Shown here piece by piece: positions 1-7,180 of a stretch of DNA of 64,000 bases; position 1 is the stretch's first letter; the number at the start of each line of letters is the position of its first letter. The notes under the pieces are model-generated. The model saw only the letters and a program-made list of their open reading frames with translations. It was not told the DNA's origin and ran no database searches. Location of the stretch: positions 103,767 through 167,766 of the forward strand of contig NZ_UNRG01000008.1 of assembly GCF_900537115.1 (NCBI RefSeq), written 5' to 3'. The translations under genes were made by a program, and so were the position numbers. This stretch comes from Arthrobacter sp. Alg241-R88 (lineage in GTDB: Bacteria; Actinomycetota; Actinomycetes; Actinomycetales; Micrococcaceae).

Positions 1-290
1 ACCTGCTCCCCGAGGTCAAGCAGGCGTTTACCGCGGACAACACTGACGCTGCGATCATGCTGGACACCGGCATCATGAGCGGCGCGGACATCGTGGCTGC
101 CCTTGCGCTCGGCGCGGACTTCACCCTGATCGGCCGGGCCTACCTCTATGGCCTCATGGCGGGTGGCCGGGCAGGCGTTGACCGCACCCTTCAGATCCTC
201 GAAAAGGACATGGCCCGCACCATGGCTTTGCTGGGCGTCAGCAAGCTGTCCGAGCTGACCCCGGAGCACGTGCGCCTGCTGAACAAGTAG
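1..290 (+). CDS. alpha-hydroxy-acid (L-lactate-type) dehydrogenase, FMN-dependent, 3' end only
   Basis: The reading frame enters from the left edge (first full codon at base 3) and stops at 288-290, leaving about 95 C-terminal residues. The segment [19 protein letters not shown] followed by IGRAYLYG is the end of the TIM barrel of the FMN-dependent alpha-hydroxy-acid dehydrogenase family (LldD, glycolate oxidase, lactate monooxygenase). In that family this stretch holds the phosphate-binding glycines for FMN. The substrate cannot be told from this fragment; L-lactate is the commonest in actinobacteria. The gene is followed by a long hairpin and faces the ArsR-type gene on the other strand. 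Confidence 0.85.
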   Translation, partial: LLPEVKQAFTADNTDAAIMLDTGIMSGADIVAALALGADFTLIGRAYLYGLMAGGRAGVDRTLQILEKDMARTMALLGVSKLSELTPEHVRLLNK

Positions 291-304
291 GTCCCCCCAA
301 CTAA

Positions 305-352
305 GTAGCGCCAAGTGTCGTTTTGAGGGTTCAAAACGACACTTTGCGCTAC
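305..352. repeat. long imperfect palindrome (REP-like or bidirectional terminator)
   Basis: Arms 313-326 (AAGTGTCGTTTTGA) and 331-344 are perfectly complementary over 14 bp around a GGGT loop. The stem continues after one mismatch through 305-311 and 346-352, giving about 22 bp. It sits between two convergent genes and could terminate both. The length and the AT-rich inner arm also fit an interspersed palindromic element. Confidence 0.8.
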
Positions 353-369
353 CTACTTGGGCTGAAGAC

Positions 370-948
370 CTACTTCTTGCGGCCGAACTTGGGCAGGTTG
401 GGCAGGTTCGCGAGCAGGTCAGCCGCCTTGGTGGCCGCGCGGCCCACTGTCCGGCCGATCTGCTGGGGCACGCTGTCGTCGCTGAGCGGGGCGGTGGTTC
501 CGCCAGGGATGACGACGGCGGGACTCAGGTCAGCGCCGTCGGGCGCCAGCACGCCAGCCGAAACAGCTTCTGCCGCCACCGCACCGGCTGTGACATCGCC
601 GCGGCTGGCCGGAGCAGCAGGCGCCGCAGAACCGGCGTCCGGGATGGACGCGGACGCTGCCGGAGACTCCTGGGCGGGAGCCGCAGCGCCGACGTCGAAG
701 GTCTCAAGCCAACTAGCGATCCCTTCCAGCGGCTTGCGGTTCAGCGCGTAATAGCGCTTCTGGCCCTGCGCGCGCATGCTCACCAGCTGGGCTTCCCGCA
801 GGACTTTCAGGTGCTTGGAAATGGTGGGCTGGCTCGCTGCCAGTTCCTCCACGAGCTCCCCCACGGCCTTGTCTCCGGAACGAAGGGAGGTCAGGATGTC
901 CCGCCGGGTCGATTCCGCAATGACGGCAAATACGTCGTCTGTCACCAT
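370..948 (-). CDS. ArsR/SmtB-type winged-helix transcriptional regulator with long disordered tail
   Basis: Protein of 192 residues if it starts at the ATG at 948 (MVTDDVFAVIAES); a longer reading to 987 lacks the family-like N-terminus. Residues 5-75 form an ArsR winged helix: STRRDILTSLRSGDKAVGEL, then the recognition helix around ASQPTISKHLKVL and the wing GQKRYYALN. No metal-binding cysteine pair is visible, so metal sensing is unlikely. Residues 85-165 are an Ala/Pro/Gly-rich, probably disordered stretch. The last 25 residues form a short basic amphipathic tail ending PNLPKFGRKK. It lies 77 bp downstream of acuC on the same strand and may share its transcript. The target is unknown. Confidence 0.8.
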   Translation of the reverse strand: MVTDDVFAVIAESTRRDILTSLRSGDKAVGELVEELAASQPTISKHLKVLREAQLVSMRAQGQKRYYALNRKPLEGIASWLETFDVGAAAPAQESPAASASIPDAGSAAPAAPASRGDVTAGAVAAEAVSAGVLAPDGADLSPAVVIPGGTTAPLSDDSVPQQIGRTVGRAATKAADLLANLPNLPKFGRKK

Positions 949-1025
949 GCCTCCAACCCTAGCGACATATGCCCCGAAAGGCATCAACTATTTCGCCGGC
1001 CACGGGCAGAAGGAGGACACGTCGC

Positions 1026-2237
1026 CTAGTCGAACCACGGGTCCAGCCCATGCAGGGGAAATACAGCCTTGCGGGTGGCCATCACTGTGCGGTCCACGGC
1101 GTCATTGGGGTCGAACCCCACTTCCCAGGACCGCCACCAGAGCTCGACGTCGTCGCCCATCAGTCCGGGCGCTGCCGCCCCGAATTTGTCCTCGACATAA
1201 ATCCGCCAGTCCTCCGGGACGGCAGTCCGCAGCGGCACGGGCCTCCCCGCGGCGATGGCAATCAGGTGGCTCCAGGACCGCGGAACCACGTGCAGGACGT
1301 TGTACCCGCCGCCGCCGGTTGCAATCCAGCGGTTGTCGCAATAGCGGGCGGCGAGATTCCCGACGGCGGTGGCCGCCTCCCGCTGCCCGTCAACGCTGAG
1401 GTTGAGGTGCGTCAGCGGATCCGTCCGGTGCGAGTCACAGCCGTGCTGGCTCACGATCACGTCCGGCTGGAAGGCTGCCACCAGTTGCGGCACCACCGCG
1501 TGGAACGCCCGCAACCAGCCTGCGTCGCCCGTCCCCGAAGGCAGCGCGATGTTGACCGCGCTTCCCTCGGCCTTCGGCCCACCGATTTCATTGGCGAACC
1601 CGGTGCCGGGGAACAGGGTGAGCCCGCTTTCGTGCAAGGATACGGTGAGCACACGGGGATCGTCCCAGAAGATGCTCTCCGTCCCGTCCCCGTGGTGGGC
1701 GTCGACGTCGATGTACGCCACCTTGCGGATGCCGCCGTCGAGCAGCTTCTGCACGGCCAGCGCGGCATCGTTGTAGATACAGAACCCGCTCGCCTTCTCA
1801 CGTGCGGCATGGTGCATGCCGCCGCCGAAGTTCACCGCGTGCAGGGCCGATCCCTCCAGGATCCTGGAAGCGGCCAGCAGGGATCCGCCGGCCAGCCGCG
1901 CGGCGGCTTCATGCATACCGGCGAACGCAGGATCGTCTTCGGTCCCCAGGCCGCGGGCTTCGTCAGCCGCATATGGATCCGCACTGACCCTGCGGACGGC
2001 AGCCACGAATTCAGCCGAGTGGACTGATTCCAGCTCAGCGTCGGTGGCGACGCCGGGCTCTGCCACTGAAACGTGGCCGAGCTCGAAGAGTCCCAGGCTT
2101 CGGGCCAGGCGTGCCGTGAGGTCCATCCGTTCGGGCGCCATGGGGTGGCCCGGACCGAAATTGTATGCGGTCATGTCGGCGCCCCACACCACCGTCGTTG
2201 GCGGCGCGGGCTTGCTGAGACCGGGCAGATATGTCAT
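1026..2237 (-). CDS. acuC: acetoin utilisation protein AcuC-like, class I histone deacetylase fold
   Basis: Protein of 403 residues of the HDAC/AcuC/AphA family. The motif DVDAHHGDGTESIF near residue 180 carries the zinc and general-base residues. NFGGGMHHA before it and TGGGGYN near residue 310 are also family motifs. In Bacillus subtilis, AcuC deacetylates lysines, including that of acetyl-CoA synthetase, and an acs gene lies later in this window. The ATG at 2237 is chosen because TAGCCT at 2245-2250 (minus strand) stands 7 nt upstream, which suggests a leaderless start; the codon before it is TTG. The gene is divergent from the Trk genes. The true substrate is inferred, not shown. Confidence 0.85.
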   Translation of the reverse strand: MTYLPGLSKPAPPTTVVWGADMTAYNFGPGHPMAPERMDLTARLARSLGLFELGHVSVAEPGVATDAELESVHSAEFVAAVRRVSADPYAADEARGLGTEDDPAFAGMHEAAARLAGGSLLAASRILEGSALHAVNFGGGMHHAAREKASGFCIYNDAALAVQKLLDGGIRKVAYIDVDAHHGDGTESIFWDDPRVLTVSLHESGLTLFPGTGFANEIGGPKAEGSAVNIALPSGTGDAGWLRAFHAVVPQLVAAFQPDVIVSQHGCDSHRTDPLTHLNLSVDGQREAATAVGNLAARYCDNRWIATGGGGYNVLHVVPRSWSHLIAIAAGRPVPLRTAVPEDWRIYVEDKFGAAAPGLMGDDVELWWRSWEVGFDPNDAVDRTVMATRKAVFPLHGLDPWFD

Positions 2238-2341
2238 CAATCACAGGCTACCCGAGCCCGTGCCCCTACCGGCCCGGCCATTACGCCGGCATAAGTGGTT
2301 TACTACTGAGGGAAGCAGATTCGACCGAGGACAAGCCACAC

Positions 2342-3772
2342 ATGACGCAAAGCCAGTCGAGGCCCCGGAACCCGGCCAGCTGGCACCCCGCGCAGGAGCG
2401 GGAGGGCCTCTGGGTTCTGACGCGGCTCCGCGACTTCATTGACGAAATAGCCAACACCTCGCCGGCCCGGCTTGCGCTGAGTGCGTTCGCCGCCGTATGC
2501 CTGGTGTTCACATTCCTGCTGTCCCTGCCCATCTCCTCCGCCACCGGTACTGTCACGCCTCCCCACCAGGCTTTGTTCACGGCCGTCTCCGCGGTCTGCG
2601 TCACCGGCCTGACAGTGGTTTCCACGGCGGTGCACTGGTCCTTCTTCGGCCAACTGGTCATCCTGATTGGCGTCTTCATCGGAGGCCTTGGCACCCTGAC
2701 GCTGGCGTCACTGCTGGCGCTGATGGTCAGCAAACGCCTGGGTGTCCGCGGAAAGATTATCGCGGCGGAATCGATGAACAATGCCGGCCGGCTGGGCGAG
2801 GTTGGCACCCTGCTGCGGATCGTCATCACCACCTCGGTGGTCATCGAAGGAATCCTCGCGTTGGCCCTCATTCCGCGGTTCCTGACCCTGGGTGAGCCCT
2901 TCTGGCAGTCTGTCTGGCACGGCATCTTCTATTCCATCTCCTCCTTCAACAACGCCGGCTTCACCCCGCACTCTGACGGCATCGTGCCCTACGAGACGGA
3001 CCTCTGGATCCTCATCCCCCTGATGCTGGGTGTCTTCCTGGGCAGCCTCGGATTTCCCGTGGTGATGGTCCTGCAGCAAAACGGGCTGAACTGGAAAAAG
3101 TGGAACCTGCACACCAAGCTCACCATCCAGGTCTCCTTGATCCTGCTGGTGGCCGGCACGTTCCTGTGGGGGTTGATGGAGTGGGACAACTCCCGGACGA
3201 TCGGGGGGATGGATTTCGGTGACAAGATCACGCATGCCCTTTTCGCCTCCGTCATGACGCGGTCCGGCGGATTCAACCTTGTGGACCAGAACCAGATGGA
3301 GTCCACCACCATGCTCCTGACCGACGCGCTGATGTTCGCCGGCGGCGGGTCAGCTTCAACCGCGGGCGGCATCAAAGTGACAACCATCGCCGTGATGTTC
3401 CTGGCGATCATCGCCGAGGCGCGGGGCGACGCCGACGTCAAGGTCTACGGCAGGACCATTCCCCAGGGCAGCATGAGGGTGGCTATCTCGGTGATCGTCG
3501 CCGGCGCCACCCTGGTGTCCGTGTCCGCCTTCCTCCTGCTCCACATCAGCGGTGCTTCGCTGGACCGGGTGCTGTTCGAAACGATCTCGGCTTTTGCCAC
3601 GGTCGGGCTGAGCACCAACCTCAGTGCCGAGCTGCCGCCGTCGGGCGTGTACGTTCTCAGCGCCCTGATGTTCGCCGGCCGCGTGGGTACCGTGACCCTC
3701 GCCGCCGCCCTGGCCCTGCGCCAGCGCAGTCAGCTGTACCACTACCCCGAAGAGAGGCCCATCATTGGCTAG
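2342..3772 (+). CDS. TrkH/KtrB family potassium uptake channel subunit
   Basis: Integral membrane protein of 476 residues with the fourfold MPM repeats of the SKT (TrkH/KtrB) potassium channel family. Filter-like segments include TAVSAVCVTGL, SSFNNAGFTPHSDG, MTRSGGFN and ISAFATVGLSTN, each centred on a selectivity glycine. GGGSASTAGGIKVTT is the intramembrane loop characteristic of KtrB/TrkH. The start at 2342 (MTQSQS) avoids a 37-residue upstream stretch with no family resemblance. It overlaps the next gene by 8 bp, which encodes its RCK regulatory partner, so the pair should form one K+ uptake system in the cytoplasmic membrane. Confidence 0.92.
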   Translation: MTQSQSRPRNPASWHPAQEREGLWVLTRLRDFIDEIANTSPARLALSAFAAVCLVFTFLLSLPISSATGTVTPPHQALFTAVSAVCVTGLTVVSTAVHWSFFGQLVILIGVFIGGLGTLTLASLLALMVSKRLGVRGKIIAAESMNNAGRLGEVGTLLRIVITTSVVIEGILALALIPRFLTLGEPFWQSVWHGIFYSISSFNNAGFTPHSDGIVPYETDLWILIPLMLGVFLGSLGFPVVMVLQQNGLNWKKWNLHTKLTIQVSLILLVAGTFLWGLMEWDNSRTIGGMDFGDKITHALFASVMTRSGGFNLVDQNQMESTTMLLTDALMFAGGGSASTAGGIKVTTIAVMFLAIIAEARGDADVKVYGRTIPQGSMRVAISVIVAGATLVSVSAFLLLHISGASLDRVLFETISAFATVGLSTNLSAELPPSGVYVLSALMFAGRVGTVTLAAALALRQRSQLYHYPEERPIIG

Positions 3773-4451
3773 TTCCCCAGACGCCCCCCGGCGGCCCGCA
3801 CACAACGCCCCGGTGCTGGTCATCGGGCTGGGCCGCTTCGGTTCCTCCACCGCCGAGCAGTTGGTCAAGCAAGGCCGGGAAGTGCTCGCGATCGAACGGG
3901 ACCGGACCCTGGTGCAGAAGTGGGCGCCACTCCTGACGCACGTTGTCGAGGCCGACGCCACCAACATCGACGCGCTCCGCCAGCTGGGCGCGCAGGAGTT
4001 CAGCTCCGCCGTCGTGGGCGTTGGCACGTCCATCGAATCCTCAGTGCTGATCACCGTGAACCTGGTGGATCTTGGCATTGAGCATCTGTGGGTGAAGGCC
4101 ATTACGCCCTCGCACGGCAAGATCCTCACCCGCATCGGCGCCAACCACGTGATTTACCCTGAGGCCGACGCCGGGGTCCGGGCTGCCCACCTCGTGTCCG
4201 GGCGCATGCTGGACTTCATCGAGTTCGACGACGACTTCGCCATCGTGAAGATGTATCCGCCGCGCGAAACAGTCGGGTTCACCCTCGACGAGTCCAAGGT
4301 CCGGTCCAAGTACGGCGTGACGATTGTGGGCGTCAAGTCACCCGGGGAGGACTTCACCTACGCGCGGCCGGAAACCAAGGTGTCCTCCCGCGACATGCTG
4401 ATCGTGTCCGGGCACGTGGACCTGCTGGAACGCTTCGCGGCCCGGCCGTAA
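3765..4451 (+). CDS. TrkA/KtrA family RCK regulatory subunit of potassium uptake
   Basis: Cytoplasmic protein of 228 residues with an N-terminal Rossmann RCK domain (VLVIGLGRFGSSTAEQL, nucleotide-binding glycines near residues 18-27) and a C-terminal RCK_C (TrkA_C) domain from about residue 150. It gates the membrane subunit encoded just upstream in response to ATP/ADP or NAD(H), as known for KtrA and TrkA. The start is a TTG at 3765, inside the end of the upstream gene, preceded by AGAGAGG at good spacing. The overlap implies translational coupling and balanced subunits. Confidence 0.9.
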   Translation: MASSPDAPRRPAHNAPVLVIGLGRFGSSTAEQLVKQGREVLAIERDRTLVQKWAPLLTHVVEADATNIDALRQLGAQEFSSAVVGVGTSIESSVLITVNLVDLGIEHLWVKAITPSHGKILTRIGANHVIYPEADAGVRAAHLVSGRMLDFIEFDDDFAIVKMYPPRETVGFTLDESKVRSKYGVTIVGVKSPGEDFTYARPETKVSSRDMLIVSGHVDLLERFAARP

Positions 4452-4481
4452 TCCCCAGCCGCACCCTAACCTCGCACGCTC

Positions 4482-4501
4482 GGCCAGGGAACCCTGCGGC
4501 C
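4482..4501. terminator. small hairpin between convergent ktrA-like gene and proC
   Basis: CAGGG-AA-CCCTG (4485-4496) flanked by GGC/GCC. It is a short GC stem without a T-run and lies between two convergent stop codons. Termination is only inferred. Confidence 0.35.
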
Positions 4502-4512
4502 GTGGGCCCACA

Positions 4513-5346
4513 TCAGCCCAGCTGTTTGGTGATCTCCGCTGCCCTGTCCGCTGCTGCGCGCGCTCCGGCGGCGATGATGGACGGAATACCCCGCTCGTCG
4601 AAGGTTGCGATGGCCCGCTCTGTGGTGCCGTTGGGACTGGTCACCGCTTTGCGCAACGCCGCGGGACTGGCGCCGGGCTCGGCGAGCATAAATCCGGCGC
4701 CCGCCACGGTTTCGCGGGCCAGGAGCAGGGACAGTTCGGCGTCCAGGCCCAGCTCCTCCCCTGCGGCAGCCATGGCCTCGGCCAGATAAAAGGCGTAAGC
4801 CGGGCCGGAGCCGCTGATGGCCGACAAGGCGTCCACCTGTCCTTCCGGCACCTCGACAACGGTCCCGGCGCCCTGCAGGATGTCCTTGACCTTCTGCAGC
4901 TGTTCCGGGGTGCAGTTGGTGCCCGGAGAAACTGATACGACACCGCGTCCCAGCTTGGCAGGCGTGTTGGGCATGCTGCGGATCACCGGCTGGCCGGCGG
5001 GCAGGGCGGCTTCAAGCTGGGCGATGGATACAGCGGCGGCCACACTTACCACCACGGTGTCGCGCGCCAAAGAACCGCTGATCTCGCGCGCGAGGTCGGT
5101 AATGCCAACAGGCTTTACTCCCAGGACCACGACGCCGGACCCCTTGGTTGCCTGCTTGTTGTTATCCGGCTCTTCTTCACCGGCGATCGCGGTGATGCCG
5201 TGATAGCGCTCGGCGAGTTCCGCGGCACGCTCCGCGCGCCGTACCGTGGCCACGATGTCGGCCGGGTCCGTGCCGGCCTCCAGCAGGCCGCCGAGGATGG
5301 CTTCGTTCATGGACCCACAGCCAAGGAATGCGATTCGGTTGCTCAT
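4513..5346 (-). CDS. proC: pyrroline-5-carboxylate reductase
   Basis: Protein of 277 residues, the usual ProC length, catalysing the last step of proline synthesis (P5C to proline with NAD(P)H). The N-terminal Rossmann motif is IAFLGCGSMNEAILGG. The conserved C-terminal dimerisation segment is SAISGSGPAYAFYLAEAM, followed by a helix ending TVAGAGFML. The ATG at 5346 matches the family start; a 14-residue upstream extension to 5388 looks spurious. It is the last gene of a minus-strand run with ppx, an SseB-like gene and topA, but a 274-bp gap with hairpins separates it from ppx, so it probably has its own promoter. Confidence 0.93.
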   Translation of the reverse strand: MSNRIAFLGCGSMNEAILGGLLEAGTDPADIVATVRRAERAAELAERYHGITAIAGEEEPDNNKQATKGSGVVVLGVKPVGITDLAREISGSLARDTVVVSVAAAVSIAQLEAALPAGQPVIRSMPNTPAKLGRGVVSVSPGTNCTPEQLQKVKDILQGAGTVVEVPEGQVDALSAISGSGPAYAFYLAEAMAAAGEELGLDAELSLLLARETVAGAGFMLAEPGASPAALRKAVTSPNGTTERAIATFDERGIPSIIAAGARAAADRAAEITKQLG

Positions 5347-5519
5347 GGCTCCATCATTGCAGCTTGGTCCTGCCGGCGCAGAAATCAATTGCCGGCAGAA
5401 AGTTAACAGAGCGGGAACTCGCGGTTATGGGTTCACAGGTGGCTCACATGTTGAGCGCAGCTTCCTCACAAGTGGCTTCCCTAAAGTAGGTACTACCTCA
5501 TTGAGGGTGCGAGTGATGC

Positions 5520-5599
5520 GGCAGGCATGGGGATGCCTGCCAAGGCACCGGTGGCTGGCAACAGGTTTTCCCCCATTTTCCTGTTGCCGGTCCCGGTGC
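5520..5599. repeat. pair of strong hairpins in the ppx-proC gap
   Basis: Hairpin one is GGCAGGCAT-GGGG-ATGCCTGCC (5520-5541), a perfect 9-bp stem. Hairpin two has inner arms GGCAACAGG (5557-5565) and CCTGTTGCC (5580-5588), enclosed by GCACCGG (5545-5551) and CCGGTGC (5593-5599). They follow the ppx stop codon and may end its transcript, though no T-run follows. The rest of the 5347-5620 gap shows nothing I can name. Confidence 0.6.
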
Positions 5600-5620
5600 T
5601 TCCGCATTTAACCGCTTGTC

Positions 5621-6607
5621 CTAGACGGATGCCTCCACGGCTGCCGCCACTACATGCGCGGCGGGCTCCAACGGACCGGAGAACACCAACTGGTCGAGGC
5701 GGCGGAGGATCAGGCCCTCACGGAGCGCCCACGGACAGATCGTGATTTTCTTGAACTTGAAGAGCTCCAAAGCCGTCTCGGCGACGAGCGCCCCGGCAAG
5801 CAGCTGGTGTGCCCGCGCCTCGGAAACGGCCGGCAAGTGGAGCCGGTCCTCGGCTTTCATCGCTGAGATGCGGTGCGCCCAGACCCCCAGGTCCGAACCG
5901 CGCAGCTCTCGCTTGACGTAGGGGCCCGCCGCGCTGGGAGCGGCACCGGCGATCCGGGCGAGGGACCGGAAGGTCTTGGAGGTTCCGGCGACGACATTGG
6001 CCCGGCCCAGCCCGTCGAACTCACGCACCGCCGGCTTGAGCGTGGCACGGATATAGCGCCGCAGTTCCTTCACGCTCTTGGCCGAGGGCGGGTCCTCGGC
6101 CAGCCAGTCCCGGGTGAGCCTGCTGGCTCCCAGCGGCACCGAGGTGGCGACCTCCGGCAGTTCGTCCTGGCCGAAGGCCATCTCAAAGGAGCCGCCGCCG
6201 ATGTCCAGGTTCAGGATGGGTCCGGCGCCCCAGCCGTGCCAGCGCCGGACCGCGAAGAAGGTCATGGACGCTTCTTCGCTTCCGGTGAGCTCCTGCAACG
6301 TGACGGTGGTTTCGTGCTTGACGCGGGCCAGCACCTCGGGGCCGTTGGTGGCTTCGCGGATGGCGGAGGTACAAAAAGCAAGGAGGTCCTCGGCGTTGTG
6401 CCGGGCGGCGAACTCCCACGCTTCCAGCACGAATTCGGTGAGTTCGTGCTGGCCGGCATCGCTGATGCTGCCGTCCGGCTCCAGGTACTGGACCAGGGAC
6501 AGCGGCCGTTTGTGCGATGCAAAGGGCACTGGCCGCGCACCGGGGTGGGCATCCACCAGGAGGAGGTGGACAGTGTTGGACCCGATATCGAGGACGCCTA
6601 GCCGCAT
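5621..6607 (-). CDS. Ppx/GppA-family exopolyphosphatase
   Basis: Protein of 328 residues, the short two-domain form common in actinobacteria. It has the ASKHA phosphate-binding loop VLDIGSNTVHLLLVD at residues 4-18 and the second loop NLDIGGGSFEM near residue 140. It should hydrolyse inorganic polyphosphate or pppGpp in the cytoplasm. The family in mycobacteria has two paralogues with different preferences, and this sequence alone does not decide which type it is. It lies downstream of the SseB-like gene (73-bp gap) on the same strand. Confidence 0.88.
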   Translation of the reverse strand: MRLGVLDIGSNTVHLLLVDAHPGARPVPFASHKRPLSLVQYLEPDGSISDAGQHELTEFVLEAWEFAARHNAEDLLAFCTSAIREATNGPEVLARVKHETTVTLQELTGSEEASMTFFAVRRWHGWGAGPILNLDIGGGSFEMAFGQDELPEVATSVPLGASRLTRDWLAEDPPSAKSVKELRRYIRATLKPAVREFDGLGRANVVAGTSKTFRSLARIAGAAPSAAGPYVKRELRGSDLGVWAHRISAMKAEDRLHLPAVSEARAHQLLAGALVAETALELFKFKKITICPWALREGLILRRLDQLVFSGPLEPAAHVVAAAVEASV

Positions 6608-6680
6608 GCTGCCATTATTGCCCGGCCCGGTCCTTCTGATCCAACTGGCACGTCACATCAAACCGGGCACGGGGAGAAAG

Positions 6681-7133
6681 TCAGTTCCCGGCCGGATCGG
6701 CCGGGGCGCCGTCGGAAAGCTCATCGGCACGCTTGAAGTCGCGCTTGATGTTGGCAACGCCCTCGGGGTTGATCTCGAAACCATAGGCCGCGCCGGGGTT
6801 GATGACCATGCCCAGCTCGTCCCCGATGTTGGCGATAATGGCGGCACCCTGGGTGCCCAGCACGTTGGGAGCCGCTTCCAGGTACTGCTGGTCAACACGG
6901 CTCGGGTGCGAGAAGACAGCCAGGACGGGGTCGCCATCGGCATTGGCCAAAACGAGGGGCTCCACCTGGGAATCCTCGCCCTCGATGCCGTCCGAGCTGA
7001 CGATGTAGACTTCGCTGTTCAGGAAGGACAGGATGACGTCCACGGGGCTGGCATCAGGCTGTCCGCCCTTGGCGAGCTTCTCCTCGAGGTCGTTGAGCGG
7101 CTGGAGATCCGTGTGCGCGGGCTGTTCAGTCAT
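6681..7133 (-). CDS. SseB-family protein
   Basis: Protein of 150 residues with one SseB N-terminal-type domain. A leading helix NDLEEKLAKGG is followed by FLNSEVYIVSS, LVLANADGDPVLAVFSHPSRV and GMVINPGAAYGFEI. The domain occurs widely in actinobacteria, often near stress or secretion genes, and has no agreed enzymatic role. There is no signal peptide or membrane segment, so it is cytoplasmic. It sits 47 bp downstream of topA and upstream of ppx, consistent with co-transcription. Confidence 0.75.
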   Translation of the reverse strand: MTEQPAHTDLQPLNDLEEKLAKGGQPDASPVDVILSFLNSEVYIVSSDGIEGEDSQVEPLVLANADGDPVLAVFSHPSRVDQQYLEAAPNVLGTQGAAIIANIGDELGMVINPGAAYGFEINPEGVANIKRDFKRADELSDGAPADPAGN

Positions 7134-7180
7134 ATACCTACTCGACCACGTTGTAGTGGCCCGCGCAAACGGTCTTCCGA

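Noticed and set aside
969..2027. 352-codon plus-strand frame over acuC
   Set aside because: Antisense shadow of acuC, which has all HDAC-family motifs on the minus strand.
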